Origin: an uncultured Lachnospiraceae bacterium
Lineage (GTDB): Bacteria > Bacillota > Clostridia > Lachnospirales > Lachnospiraceae
NCBI GenBank assembly: GCA_947644545.1
Contig: CANRZW010000010.1
Span: 1 to 64,000, forward strand
Direction of reading: 5' to 3'
Length of the DNA stretch: 64,000 bases
Position numbers and translations under genes: made by a program
Notes under the pieces: model-generated
What the model was told of the DNA's origin: nothing
Seen by the model: only the letters and a program-made list of their open reading frames with translations
The model's database searches: none
In this document: in pieces, positions 20,437 through 30,428 of the stretch
Layout of the letters: each line of letters begins with the position of its first letter
How positions within the stretch are numbered: position 1 is the stretch's first letter

Positions 20437-21300
20437 TTAACCCTTCACCGCGCCGGCCATCATACCCTTCACCAGCTTATCCTGGAAAACTATGAACAGG
20501 ATGATCATCGGCAGCACTGACAATACCAATACCGACAGAATAATCGGAATATCCATGGCATGTTCTCCCTTAAACTGTCCGAGCGCCAAAGGCAGCGTCT
20601 TATGCGCAGGTGTCTGCAGCAAGGTATTGGCAAATGCAAATTCGTTCCACATGGACACACCATTATAAATGGCCAGTGTGGAAAGCCCGGACTTGGATAA
20701 TGGCAGGATAATGGAGAAAAAGTTCCTGTACTTATTGCAACCATCAATCTCTGCAGATTCTTCCACTTCCTTGGGAATCGTCATCATAAACGCAGTCAGG
20801 ATAAAGACTGACATGGGAAGAGCGAACGTTACATAAGGGCCGATCAGGGAACGGAGCGAATCATACAGCCCCATTTTGGTCGTCATCTTAAAAATAGGTA
20901 TCAAGGTTACATGCATCGGAATCGACATCATGGCAACAATCCCGGCATAGATCAGTCCGCGCATCTTAAACTTCATCCTGGAAAGCGGATAAGCTGCACA
21001 AGCTGCTATGATCAGCATCAGGATCAGGCTCACTGCCACCACAATCACACTACGGAAGAAATACCCAAAGAAACCGTTCGTTGCCACTTCCACATAATTC
21101 TCAAAATACCAGGGATCCGGGAAATGGAAGACACCCTGTGCCAACATATCGAACTGCTTACGGAAGGAGTTCATGATCATGAAGAAAAAAGGCACCAATG
21201 TGATCACCAGCCAAATACAGGCAAACAGGATGGCAATTCCCCAGGCGATCCTGGATTTCATTTTCTCTTTCTTGTAGTCAACTTCTTTCTGTCCATTCAT
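20437..21300 (-). CDS. Carbohydrate ABC transporter permease (MalG-like)
   Basis: EESAEIDGCNKYRNFFSIILPLSKSGL signature. Confidence 0.92.
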   Translation of the reverse strand: MNGQKEVDYKKEKMKSRIAWGIAILFACIWLVITLVPFFFMIMNSFRKQFDMLAQGVFHFPDPWYFENYVEVATNGFFGYFFRSVIVVAVSLILMLIIAACAAYPLSRMKFKMRGLIYAGIVAMMSIPMHVTLIPIFKMTTKMGLYDSLRSLIGPYVTFALPMSVFILTAFMMTIPKEVEESAEIDGCNKYRNFFSIILPLSKSGLSTLAIYNGVSMWNEFAFANTLLQTPAHKTLPLALGQFKGEHAMDIPIILSVLVLSVLPMIILFIVFQDKLVKGMMAGAVKG

Positions 21301-21301
21301 A

Positions 21302-22240
21302 TCAATAATCCTCCTTTACCACAAAGATTTTCTGGAATACCAGGGCAATGAAGGTAATCAGCAGGAACATTCCCGCTGCCACACAGGATCCATAACCCAT
21401 ATTAAACTGCTGGAAGGAAAGCTTATACATATAGGTAGCCATCAATTCGGTTCCACCGGCCGGACCGCCGCCTGTCATATTCCAGATCATGTCGAAATAT
21501 TTCAGTGAACCGATCAGTGACATGGTACATGCCGTCTTGAAGATAGGCCCCAGCAGAGGAATGGCTATCGTCCGCAGATACTGGCCTCTTGTCGCACCGT
21601 CTATCACGGCCGCCTCGTAGATCGATGTGTCAATATTGCCGTAACCGGCTATGAAATACACCATATAGAAAGGCGTAAACTGCCATGCCATAACACCGAT
21701 CACAGAAAACAGCGCATGAGGATTCCTGCCTAACAGGTCTACAGTCACCTTGCCACCCTTGATCATAGATGCAATCGAAGAGAAAATACCTCCGTTCGTA
21801 GCCAGTGCATAACTGAACAGGAATGCGATGGCAACGGAACTCATCAAATAGGGAAGGAACCAGATAACCTTAAACAGATTAAATTTCCTCCCGCCTGCAT
21901 CCAGAAAAGTAGCTAACAGCATACCGATCGGAATCTGAAGAAGGATTGAGAATACCATCACCACCACGTTATGGCCAAACGAAGACCAGAATGTCATATC
22001 CGTAAACAATGTCTTCCAATTCTTCATACCGATGAAAATCTTATCTGACGAAATACCGTTCCAGCTGTAAGCGCTGGTCGTAAAGGTATCAATAATCGGA
22101 TAAATCATATAAACCGCTATCAAAAACAGCGCAGGAAAAAGAAATACCGCGGCGGCCTTAACCGTGCTCTTTTCTCTTGCCTGGGCCAGCCCGTTTGTAT
22201 TGTTTTTCAAAGCCACATTATCTCCTTTCCGGGTAACCAT
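21302..22240 (-). CDS. Sugar ABC transporter permease (MalF-like)
   Basis: YEAAVIDGATRGQYLRTIAIPLL signature. Confidence 0.92.
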   Translation of the reverse strand: MVTRKGDNVALKNNTNGLAQAREKSTVKAAAVFLFPALFLIAVYMIYPIIDTFTTSAYSWNGISSDKIFIGMKNWKTLFTDMTFWSSFGHNVVVMVFSILLQIPIGMLLATFLDAGGRKFNLFKVIWFLPYLMSSVAIAFLFSYALATNGGIFSSIASMIKGGKVTVDLLGRNPHALFSVIGVMAWQFTPFYMVYFIAGYGNIDTSIYEAAVIDGATRGQYLRTIAIPLLGPIFKTACTMSLIGSLKYFDMIWNMTGGGPAGGTELMATYMYKLSFQQFNMGYGSCVAAGMFLLITFIALVFQKIFVVKEDY

Positions 22241-22277
22241 CTCGCAACAGCCCCCTTACAAAACCCCAATAGTGAAA

Positions 22278-22315
22278 AACAGCCCGCAAGAGATGAAATC
22301 TCCTGCGGGCTGATC
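22278..22315 (-). terminator. Intergenic attenuator/terminator between SBP and permease genes
   Basis: AGCCCGCA.GAGAT...ATCTC.TGCGGGCT followed on minus strand by TTTTTC. Confidence 0.75.
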
Positions 22316-22383
22316 CTACTTGTGCCCCATATCATCCTCGACACAAACCTTCATGAAAAGTGTAAACACTTCCGGAAAATGCT

Positions 22384-23868
22384 TTATTCAGCAAGCGCCG
22401 CCTGCATAGCCGCATCATGTGCCTGACCGATCTCTTCCGGTGTCTTCTGCAGACCAAACAACTCTGTCATACAATCCTTATGAACCTCTGTAACGGAAGC
22501 CGGCAGATACTGGTCATACCACAGCTGTACATTAGAAGCATCGAAAAATACCTTTGCGACTACCTTCATGTTCTCATCCTCAATCTGCTGATCAAAACCC
22601 TTGATGGAAGGAATCGTAGTACTTGCAAGCTGCTCCTGATTATAGGTATCATCATTGTAATACTGAGTTGCCAGAACATAACATGCATCCAGCTTAGTCT
22701 GATCAACGGAACCGTCCTCATTCCAGCAGTTGAAGGAGAAGCCGTTACCAATTGCCGTACCGATCTCTACATTCTGCGGAACACCCTTTGCAGCAGCCTC
22801 AGAATCCTCAGGGAAACGGAATACACCGATATTCTCTTTATACCAATCTGCATTGTCATCCTGAATACTTCTTGTCTGCCAGGAACCATGGAGCATCATC
22901 GCACAGGTATTGTCATACAGAAGCGCTCTATCCTGTCCGTCATCGGTAGAAAGAGAGTTAACGCCCTCCGGGAAGTAACCCTTCTTAACCCAATCCTGAA
23001 TCTTCTCACCTGCCCAGATAAATGCATCCGAAGTAAAGGTTCCGCCATTCTCCTGAGTATAAGCCGCATCAAACTCATCATTACCTGAATGACGTGCTAC
23101 CAGATACATAAAGTACATGGAGCCGGTCCACTTGGAACCATTTGCCAGAGAGAACGGAACATAACCGGCCTCGACCAGCTTATCACATGCTGCTTCCAGT
23201 TCATCGATCGTCTTCGGAACTTCAATCCCTACTTCTGCAAAGATCGTCTTGTTATAGAAAATATCACATCCGGAAAGACCGCCAAAAGGAATCGCCAGGA
23301 TCTTGCCGTCATAGCTGGACTGTGCAACTGCTGCATCAATGAAATCCGGATGATCATATGTATTGTACATGTCTGTAATGTCATTAACGAATCCTGAATT
23401 ATAGTACTCATTCATCGGACCGCCGCCCCAGTGGATATACATATCCGGAGCCTGTCCGGAACTCATAGCCACGATCAGCTGCTGTTTATAGTTATCGTTC
23501 TGCTGATGAACCTGATTTACTGTGATATTCGGATAGTCCGCCATAAATCTCTGTACGGCAGCTTCCTGGATATCTTTACTGGAACCTTCTGTAGCGATAT
23601 CCCACAGATTAATCGTCAAAGGCTCCGTTGTCAGTTCCGGAAGATTCTTCCCCTCTGTAGAACTTGCTGCTGCTTCCTCTCCGGAAGCCTCCTCTGCAGG
23701 AGCATCCTCTGCCGCCGGTGTCTCCTCGGCTGCGTCACTTTCCGCAGGCGCTTCCTCAGCAGCGGGCTGACTTGCCGCAGAATTATCTGTGCCGGAGCCG
23801 CCGCATCCTGCCAGCAGCGTTCCCGTTAAAGCCGCTGCCAAAATAATTGATACAAACTTTTTTTTCAT
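22384..23868 (-). CDS. Extracellular solute-binding lipoprotein
   Basis: MKKKFVSIILAAALTGTLLAGCGG lipobox; solute-binding fold. Confidence 0.92.
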   Translation of the reverse strand: MKKKFVSIILAAALTGTLLAGCGGSGTDNSAASQPAAEEAPAESDAAEETPAAEDAPAEEASGEEAAASSTEGKNLPELTTEPLTINLWDIATEGSSKDIQEAAVQRFMADYPNITVNQVHQQNDNYKQQLIVAMSSGQAPDMYIHWGGGPMNEYYNSGFVNDITDMYNTYDHPDFIDAAVAQSSYDGKILAIPFGGLSGCDIFYNKTIFAEVGIEVPKTIDELEAACDKLVEAGYVPFSLANGSKWTGSMYFMYLVARHSGNDEFDAAYTQENGGTFTSDAFIWAGEKIQDWVKKGYFPEGVNSLSTDDGQDRALLYDNTCAMMLHGSWQTRSIQDDNADWYKENIGVFRFPEDSEAAAKGVPQNVEIGTAIGNGFSFNCWNEDGSVDQTKLDACYVLATQYYNDDTYNQEQLASTTIPSIKGFDQQIEDENMKVVAKVFFDASNVQLWYDQYLPASVTEVHKDCMTELFGLQKTPEEIGQAHDAAMQAALAE

Positions 23869-24012
23869 ACTCTTTCTCCCTTTCCTTATATTAGATTCGA
23901 CAGTTTGCACCATATGCCGCATTTTCTCAAATAAGAAAGACATATTATATGGCTAAACTGCACAAAAAATGGTTTGTTTTCCACTTTTTTCTGAAACAAT
24001 TATACCCCCCCC

Positions 24013-24120
24013 AAGTACTTTGGCAAGTACTTTTTATCTTTTTTGCTTTTTATTTCCATTCCGTTTCGTTAAAACTACAAATATATTTTAATTAATTTAC
24101 GTATCATTTACCGTAAATTA
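24013..24120. promoter_or_regulatory. Operator-like dyads upstream of the GH120/ABC operon
   Basis: AAGTACTT-TGGC-AAGTACTT (24013-24032) and TAATTTACG-N10-CGTAAATTA (24093-24120). Confidence 0.45.
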
Positions 24121-24223
24121 CATAATCCAATTACTATATCCTGCAATCCTTACAAAGCATTTATTCTGATAAGCTAACGACCAAACAAACAGCATAAGGA
24201 AAAATTCCCGCTATAGCGAAAAT

Positions 24224-24259
24224 CCCGGAAAGCACATCATTTGATATGCCTTCCGGGAC
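24224..24259 (-). terminator. Intrinsic terminator after pyrD
   Basis: TCCCGGAA.GCA ... TGC.TTCCGGGA then TTTTC on minus strand. Confidence 0.7.
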
Positions 24260-24279
24260 TGTTAACTTCTTATTGCCCT

Positions 24280-25191
24280 TTAGCGCAGCTCTTCCACCGC
24301 TCCGATCAGTTCCGTCACGTTCTCGATCCCATACTGCTGCATATAAGCCTCGATCCCTTCCACCACTTCTACCGTAGTATAAGGATTCACGAAATTCATG
24401 GCGCCCACCGCTACCGCACTGGCGCCGGCTAACAGAAATTCTACCGCATCCTCTGCATTCGCGATACCGCCCATGCCGATAATCGGAATCTTCACCGCAT
24501 GCGCCGCCTGATAGACCATACGTACCGCCACCGGCTTGATCGCCGGCCCCGAAAGCCCGCCCGTCTTATTTGCGAGGGCAAATTTTCTCCTGTGGATATC
24601 AATCTTCATCCCGGTGATCGTGTTGATCATGGACAATGCGTCAGCACCTGCCGCTTCCGCCGCCCTCGCCATCTCCGTAATATCCGTCACGTTTGGACTT
24701 AATTTCATGATCACCGGCTGCTTCGCCTTCTTCTTCACCTGAGAAGTAATGTCATACAGGCTGTCCGGTCTCTGGCCGAAGGCGATGGCGCCCTCCTTCA
24801 CATTCGGACAGGACACGTTAATCTCCAGCATGTCCACCGGCTCCTGTCCCAGCCGCTCCACCACTTCCAGATAATCTTCCACCGTCCTGCCGCACACATT
24901 GACAATAATCTTCGTATCATACTTCTGTAAAAAGGGGATATCCCGCTCCACAAAGACGTCAATGCCCGGATTCTGCAGTCCTATGGCATTCAGCATACCG
25001 CCATAGGTTTCCGCCACCCGGGGCGTAGGATTGCCCGGCCACGGCACATTCGCAACCCCCTTGGTCACCACCGCGCCCAGACGGCCAAGATCCACAAAAT
25101 CGCTGTACTCCATCCCGGATCCGAACGTTCCGGATGCCGTCATAACCGGATTGTTTAAGGTTACACCCGCTATCGTCACTTTTGTGTTCAT
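24280..25191 (-). CDS. pyrD: Dihydroorotate dehydrogenase catalytic subunit (class 1B)
   Basis: DHODH motifs (LEINVSCPNVKEG, IIGMGGIANAEDAVEFLLAGASAVAVG); next to pyrK. Confidence 0.95.
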   Translation of the reverse strand: MNTKVTIAGVTLNNPVMTASGTFGSGMEYSDFVDLGRLGAVVTKGVANVPWPGNPTPRVAETYGGMLNAIGLQNPGIDVFVERDIPFLQKYDTKIIVNVCGRTVEDYLEVVERLGQEPVDMLEINVSCPNVKEGAIAFGQRPDSLYDITSQVKKKAKQPVIMKLSPNVTDITEMARAAEAAGADALSMINTITGMKIDIHRRKFALANKTGGLSGPAIKPVAVRMVYQAAHAVKIPIIGMGGIANAEDAVEFLLAGASAVAVGAMNFVNPYTTVEVVEGIEAYMQQYGIENVTELIGAVEELR

Positions 25192-25967
25192 CAGATTTCC
25201 ACCTCTTTCGCCTCAAATACAGGACCGTCCGTACAGATCCGCGCGTTGTTCACATGGGAATGATGATCGATACCGCTTGTCCTGCACACACAGCCAAGGC
25301 AGGCGCCCACGCCGCAGGCCATCCGTTCCTCCAAAGAGATGTAAGCATCGATTCCCCGTTCCTCTGCATACTGTTTGATCGCACGCAGCATGGGCATCGG
25401 CCCGCACGCCATGATCATATCCGCCTGCAGGGCATTGACTCTGATGATATCCATCACATTACCCTGTACGCCGACACTGCCGTCCTCCGTGGCAATGTGG
25501 ACCTGTCCATATTTTCCAAGATCTTCCTGCAGGAACAGATCCCGATCCCGATATCCTAACAGAATGTGTTTCTCCGCTTCCAGTTCCTTCGCCAGCTGCA
25601 GCATCGGCGGAATACCGATACCGCCGCCCATCAGGAATACTTTCCTGCCGACCGCCTTCTCCACCGGAAAGCCATTGCCCAGTACCCCCAGGACATCCAG
25701 CGTATCCCCTGCCCTGCAGGCAGCAAATTCCGCCGTCCCTTTCCCGGCAACACGATATACAAGCCGCAGCCGGTTTCTGTCGGAATCCACCTCACAGATA
25801 CTGATCGGGCGCGGGAGCAGCGTCGCCGCATTGTGCGGATATACCGCCGCAAACTGTCCTGCGTGAGCATCGTTCGCCAGTTCCGTCTCCAGCCACAGAT
25901 CATAGATCTGCGCCGCGATCTGTTTTTGTGACACTACTGTCACTGAAGTTTTTCTTTTCTGTGCCAT
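25191..25967 (-). CDS. pyrK: Dihydroorotate dehydrogenase electron transfer subunit
   Basis: FAD/NAD-binding plus Cys cluster CGVGACLGCVCRTSG. Confidence 0.93.
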   Translation of the reverse strand: MAQKRKTSVTVVSQKQIAAQIYDLWLETELANDAHAGQFAAVYPHNAATLLPRPISICEVDSDRNRLRLVYRVAGKGTAEFAACRAGDTLDVLGVLGNGFPVEKAVGRKVFLMGGGIGIPPMLQLAKELEAEKHILLGYRDRDLFLQEDLGKYGQVHIATEDGSVGVQGNVMDIIRVNALQADMIMACGPMPMLRAIKQYAEERGIDAYISLEERMACGVGACLGCVCRTSGIDHHSHVNNARICTDGPVFEAKEVEI

Positions 25968-26045
25968 CCTGTCGTATCCTTCCTCCCTGTCTCGTTTCCT
26001 CTGTCCCCTGTTGTACCGTCCTCTATGCCGCTGGTACCTGCGTAC

Positions 26046-27362
26046 CTACGCCAGGGGATCGTCTCCCTCATATACAATCTTACCTCCGCAGATCGTATAG
26101 CTGACCACCCCCGGCATCGTTTCTCCCAGGAACGGGGAATTCACCGCTTTAGAGGCAAAGCGCTCCACCACCCACTCTTTGTCCGGATCGAACACCACCA
26201 GATCTGCCGGGCCGCCCTCCGCCACATAGCCCGCATCCAGATGATACAGCCTGGCCGGCGCCAGACTCATCTTCCGCACCAGCTGTGACATAGACAGGTA
26301 TCCCTTCCGCACCAGTTCCCGGATCCCCAGAGACAGCGCGGTCTCCAGTCCGATAATGCCGCTGGGCGCTTCCGTCAGCGGTCTCTCCTTCTCTTCCGTG
26401 CTGTGGGGCGCGTGATCGGTGGCGATCATATCAATAGTGCCGTCCCGCAGTCCTTCGATGACCGCGAGTCTGTCCGCCTCCTCCCGCAGCGGCGGGTTCA
26501 TCTTCGCCAACGTACCATGCCGCATCACCGCTTCCTCTGTCAGGGTAAAATGGTGAGGCGCAGCCTCCGCATAGATATGACTGCTCTTTCGCTTGGCCTG
26601 CCGCACCAGCTCCACAGCCTCCTTCGTGCTGATATGCTGGATGGACAGATCCGCTTCCTGCGTCACCGCTATTTTCAGATCCCGCTCCACCATGGAGATC
26701 TCCGCTTCTCTGGGAGAACCGCCAATCCCGAAATATGCCGCCGCCCTGCCGGCATTCACCCCGTTATTTCGGATCAGGGCCGGGTCCTCCTCATGCAGGC
26801 TGACAGGCCTGTGCAGCGCCGCCGCACGCTTAAGCGCCTGCCGCAGCAGCTCTTCGTCAAGAAGCGGTATGCCGTCATCCGTAAAACCGACCGCCCCCAG
26901 TCTGCCAAGCTCCTCCATATCCGTCAGTTCCTGGCCTTTTAACCCCTTGGTTACATTGGCGCAGGTATGGATGTGGATCGACGTTTCCCGGCCCTTTTCC
27001 AGCACATAGGAAAGCGTCTGCGCATTATCCACCGCCGGTTTCGTGTTCGCCATCAGCACCACGGTCGTAAATCCGCCGCGGGCCGCCGCCGCCGCGCCTG
27101 TATGGATATCCTCCTTATGGGTAAACCCCGGATCCCGGAAATGTACATGGACATCCACCAGTCCCGGAGCGACATACTTCCCTTGCAGATCAAGAACCCT
27201 GACCTGGCTTTGCCTCTCCCGGTCAAATATCGTCTCCTTTCCTTCCGCCGCTGCCCCCTGTGGCAAAATACGCGCGATCTTTCCGCCGTCAATCAGAATA
27301 TCCCGATATCCTTCTGTCCCTGACGCAGGATCGATCAAATAACCGTTCTTTAAGTACAGCAT
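26046..27362 (-). CDS. pyrC: Dihydroorotase
   Basis: DVHVHFRDPGFTHKEDI and IATDHAPHSTEEK motifs; start at 27362 with SD AAAGGAG. Confidence 0.95.
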   Translation of the reverse strand: MLYLKNGYLIDPASGTEGYRDILIDGGKIARILPQGAAAEGKETIFDRERQSQVRVLDLQGKYVAPGLVDVHVHFRDPGFTHKEDIHTGAAAAARGGFTTVVLMANTKPAVDNAQTLSYVLEKGRETSIHIHTCANVTKGLKGQELTDMEELGRLGAVGFTDDGIPLLDEELLRQALKRAAALHRPVSLHEEDPALIRNNGVNAGRAAAYFGIGGSPREAEISMVERDLKIAVTQEADLSIQHISTKEAVELVRQAKRKSSHIYAEAAPHHFTLTEEAVMRHGTLAKMNPPLREEADRLAVIEGLRDGTIDMIATDHAPHSTEEKERPLTEAPSGIIGLETALSLGIRELVRKGYLSMSQLVRKMSLAPARLYHLDAGYVAEGGPADLVVFDPDKEWVVERFASKAVNSPFLGETMPGVVSYTICGGKIVYEGDDPLA

Positions 27363-27472
27363 ACCGCTTTTACTCCTTTTCTTACCGTCATAATCAAACA
27401 TTCTGATCAAGCGCTTTTCTTCTGTCTGCAAACGCTTCTGTTATGTCTGTTCAGTATAGCATATTTTGAACA

Positions 27473-27955
27473 TTAATCAAACACTACCGGCTTGTCGATA
27501 AACTCCGTTTTAAGCACGATATAAGGATAGCTTTCCACCTGATTGCTCTTTTCTTCCGGCTTCGGACCGATCAGGTTCGTATCCACATAGACCGCGTTCG
27601 CCGTCTCAAACATGTCGTTGACCGCTATGCTGTAACCGCCGGTCTGCTGTGTCCCATATCCCACGCAGACATAGAGGAATCCCTTATCCTCAAAGGTGAT
27701 CTTAAAGGCTTCCTTCTTCTTTTCCTCGATCTTGCCGAACAGTTCCTCCGGTATATTATCCTCCGCAATCACTGTAAATTCCAGGTCTTTGATCTTCTCC
27801 ATCGTATCCTGCTTTTTCCCACATGCATAGACACTCATACACATCAGACATACAAGAAAAACACTTAATAATCTCTTTTGATATTCACATAACCTGCCCA
27901 TACGTCTACACTCCGCATTTAAAGTCTTATTATCTAATTTATTATCCAAACGCAA
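27473..27955 (-). CDS. Lipoprotein with PrcB_C-like domain
   Basis: LMCMSVYACGKKQ lipobox; GFLYVCVGYGTQQTGGYSIAVNDMFETANAVYVDTNLIGP. Confidence 0.65.
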   Translation of the reverse strand: MRLDNKLDNKTLNAECRRMGRLCEYQKRLLSVFLVCLMCMSVYACGKKQDTMEKIKDLEFTVIAEDNIPEELFGKIEEKKKEAFKITFEDKGFLYVCVGYGTQQTGGYSIAVNDMFETANAVYVDTNLIGPKPEEKSNQVESYPYIVLKTEFIDKPVVFD

Positions 27956-28044
27956 AGTCTATTCCTGTAACTATTGATTAATACGACGATAGCCTATATA
28001 ATAAAACAAAAAACATACCGGCAGGTTATGGAAAGGTCATTTTT

Positions 28045-28779
28045 ATGATACGCTTAATACTCGTTTTGGTTTTTGTCATCCTTTTTCTGATCATCAGTCT
28101 GCCCATTCAGCTGGCAGAGCACCTCATCGGTAAAGTCAACCCTTCTCTCAAGGACCGCAGTTCACTGGCGATCGTTAAGTGGGCTTTTCGGGTTGTCCTG
28201 TTCCTGTCAGGCACCAGCGTGACCGTGATCGGAGAGGAGAATGTGCCCAGGGATGAACCTGTACTGTATATCGGGAATCACAGAAGTTATTTCGATATTC
28301 TGATCACCTACATCCGTGTTCCCAGGCTTACCGGCTATATGTCCAAGATCGAGATCCTGCGCATTCCGTCTTTAAATACATGGATGAAATACCTGCACTG
28401 CGTCTTTTTGGACCGCTCGGATATCAAAGCCGGTATGCAGTCCATTCTGACCGCTATCGAGAAGATACGGGCCGGCATCTCCATCTGTATTTTTCCGGAA
28501 GGAACCCGCAACCGCTCCAACGACACTTTTCTGGAATTTCACAACGGCAGTTTCAAGGTCGCCGAGAAGACCGGCTGTGCAATCGTCCCGATGAGCATCA
28601 ACAATGCGGGACAGATTTTTGAGGATCATGTCCCCTTTATCAGAAAGACGCATGTGGTGCTTGAATACTGCAAACCGATCTATATGAGCGAACTGGATAA
28701 GGCCGACAGGCGACGCATCGGCGCACTGGTACAGGACGTCATCAAAGAAGCTTATTACAGGAATAAAGAACTGGTTTAG
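28045..28779 (+). CDS. plsC: 1-acyl-sn-glycerol-3-phosphate acyltransferase
   Basis: NHRSYFD (HX4D) and FPEGTRNRS motifs. Confidence 0.92.
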   Translation: MIRLILVLVFVILFLIISLPIQLAEHLIGKVNPSLKDRSSLAIVKWAFRVVLFLSGTSVTVIGEENVPRDEPVLYIGNHRSYFDILITYIRVPRLTGYMSKIEILRIPSLNTWMKYLHCVFLDRSDIKAGMQSILTAIEKIRAGISICIFPEGTRNRSNDTFLEFHNGSFKVAEKTGCAIVPMSINNAGQIFEDHVPFIRKTHVVLEYCKPIYMSELDKADRRRIGALVQDVIKEAYYRNKELV

Positions 28780-28792
28780 CCGCCAGTTCTTT
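28765..28792. terminator. Terminator hairpin with the plsC stop codon in its loop
   Basis: AAAGAACTGG-N8-CCAGTTCTTT between convergent genes. Confidence 0.65.
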
Positions 28793-28799
28793 TCATCTT

Positions 28800-30368
28800 C
28801 TAATCTTCCAACTCTTCTACAATCGCACTCATCATCAGTACCAATTCCGCATTCAGATCGATCTGATTCATAATCCCCTGTGCCGCATCGATGTCCATAT
28901 AATTATAGCTGCCGGACTTGTCAAGATAACTGATAGATTGCAGGTTCCGTCCCAGCATATAGTGCAGATGATTCTGCAATACCATGGCATACTCATGATT
29001 GGTTATCACATGATCTACTACCGTAAGTCTCGTGATATCCCGCAGCAGTTCCGCATTCCCGCCTTCTTCTCCGGCATCATTGATCAACAGCCCGGATCTC
29101 TGGGAATTACCGGCAATCCTCTCACCTTCCTGCATCAACGTCTTCATCGTCTCACCGCAAAGTCCCACATCGACCTTCTGCTTCGTTGACATATACGTCA
29201 CGCATCCCCAGAACACGTGATCATTCTTCATATCAGCCGGTATGTGCTCCGCCATATAGTCTTTCACGGCCGTATGATATCCGTAAGAACCTGTTGCCCG
29301 GTACAATTCCGCAGCGGCATGAAAATATTCTTCCGCCGTGACGTCCTCGATATACTTCCCCACATATCGGTAGGCCCTGTCTGCAGCATTCAGACACTGC
29401 GTCGCAAATGCCCTGTCATAATTCTGATACAGATAACTGAATTTCGCCAGCGTAGCAGCAAATTGAACGGTCGCATTCATATTAATACTGTCCACATAGA
29501 GCAGATATCCCGATGCTTTGTTATCCACACTGCTGACACCGGAATACACTGCGCCGCTCTTGGAATCCTGCATTTTCAAAAGCCAGTCTATCTCATATTT
29601 CACTTCATCCAGCACATCCGGAATCTCATTGCCGCTCTCCGGAATCCCGGCGGCATCGTCAAACACTTCCGGATACAGTTCATATGCCAATAACAGATAG
29701 TTGGCGCTCCTGCATCCCTTGGATACGTCCCTGCTGCTCATTTCATCCACATGCCATCCGCCCGAAACATCCAGCCTGACATCCGCCTCGTCCTTAAGCT
29801 GCGCTTCTCTGGCATGACAGGCATTCCTTGCCGCCTCTCCGGCCATCTCTGAGGAAAGCGTCAGTCCGCATCGATTATAATAATATTTCTTAAGCGCAAC
29901 ATGATACAGCTCTTCATACGGATTATCCGTAATCTCAAAAGTGTAAGATTGTCCGACCGTCGCTGCCTGTATGTAATAAGCGCCGCCCTTCTCCAAAGGC
30001 GTGAAGTCACCATAGCAGACCGGAATACCTGCGATCTCATCCGCACTTTCTTTCTCAACCTGCCCCGTGTAGACCACCTGCCCGCTGTCAGAATCCACTA
30101 CGGAGAAGATCTCCGGAAGCTTCTCTCCCACAAAAATGGCAACCTTATCGCTTCCCTTCGCATAGCCCACCTGATCTACGAGAATACTGGGCCGGCTCTC
30201 CGGCACCTCATAGTTAAATTCCGGCGTCAGCCCAAGCGTAGTCATCTCTTCCCCGGCGCTTCCGGCCTGCGGCGCATCAAAAGACAGCTTGGCCATCCTC
30301 CCGCAGCCCGTTGTCAAAACGGCTCCGATCACGAAACTAATTAGTATTTTATTGTATCTCTTCTTCAT
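28800..30368 (-). CDS. GH9-like lipoprotein (CelD_N Ig-like plus GH9 fold), possibly inactive
   Basis: Lipobox LTTGCG; SILVDQVGYAKGSDKVAIF; LDVSGGWH; NEIPDVLDEVKYEIDWLLKMQ; HYMLGRN. Confidence 0.75.
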   Translation of the reverse strand: MKKRYNKILISFVIGAVLTTGCGRMAKLSFDAPQAGSAGEEMTTLGLTPEFNYEVPESRPSILVDQVGYAKGSDKVAIFVGEKLPEIFSVVDSDSGQVVYTGQVEKESADEIAGIPVCYGDFTPLEKGGAYYIQAATVGQSYTFEITDNPYEELYHVALKKYYYNRCGLTLSSEMAGEAARNACHAREAQLKDEADVRLDVSGGWHVDEMSSRDVSKGCRSANYLLLAYELYPEVFDDAAGIPESGNEIPDVLDEVKYEIDWLLKMQDSKSGAVYSGVSSVDNKASGYLLYVDSINMNATVQFAATLAKFSYLYQNYDRAFATQCLNAADRAYRYVGKYIEDVTAEEYFHAAAELYRATGSYGYHTAVKDYMAEHIPADMKNDHVFWGCVTYMSTKQKVDVGLCGETMKTLMQEGERIAGNSQRSGLLINDAGEEGGNAELLRDITRLTVVDHVITNHEYAMVLQNHLHYMLGRNLQSISYLDKSGSYNYMDIDAAQGIMNQIDLNAELVLMMSAIVEELED

Positions 30369-30428
30369 CGTACATCACATCTTCCAAAAAATAAGTAAAG
30401 CCTGTTTTACTGATCACGTCCTATTTTA

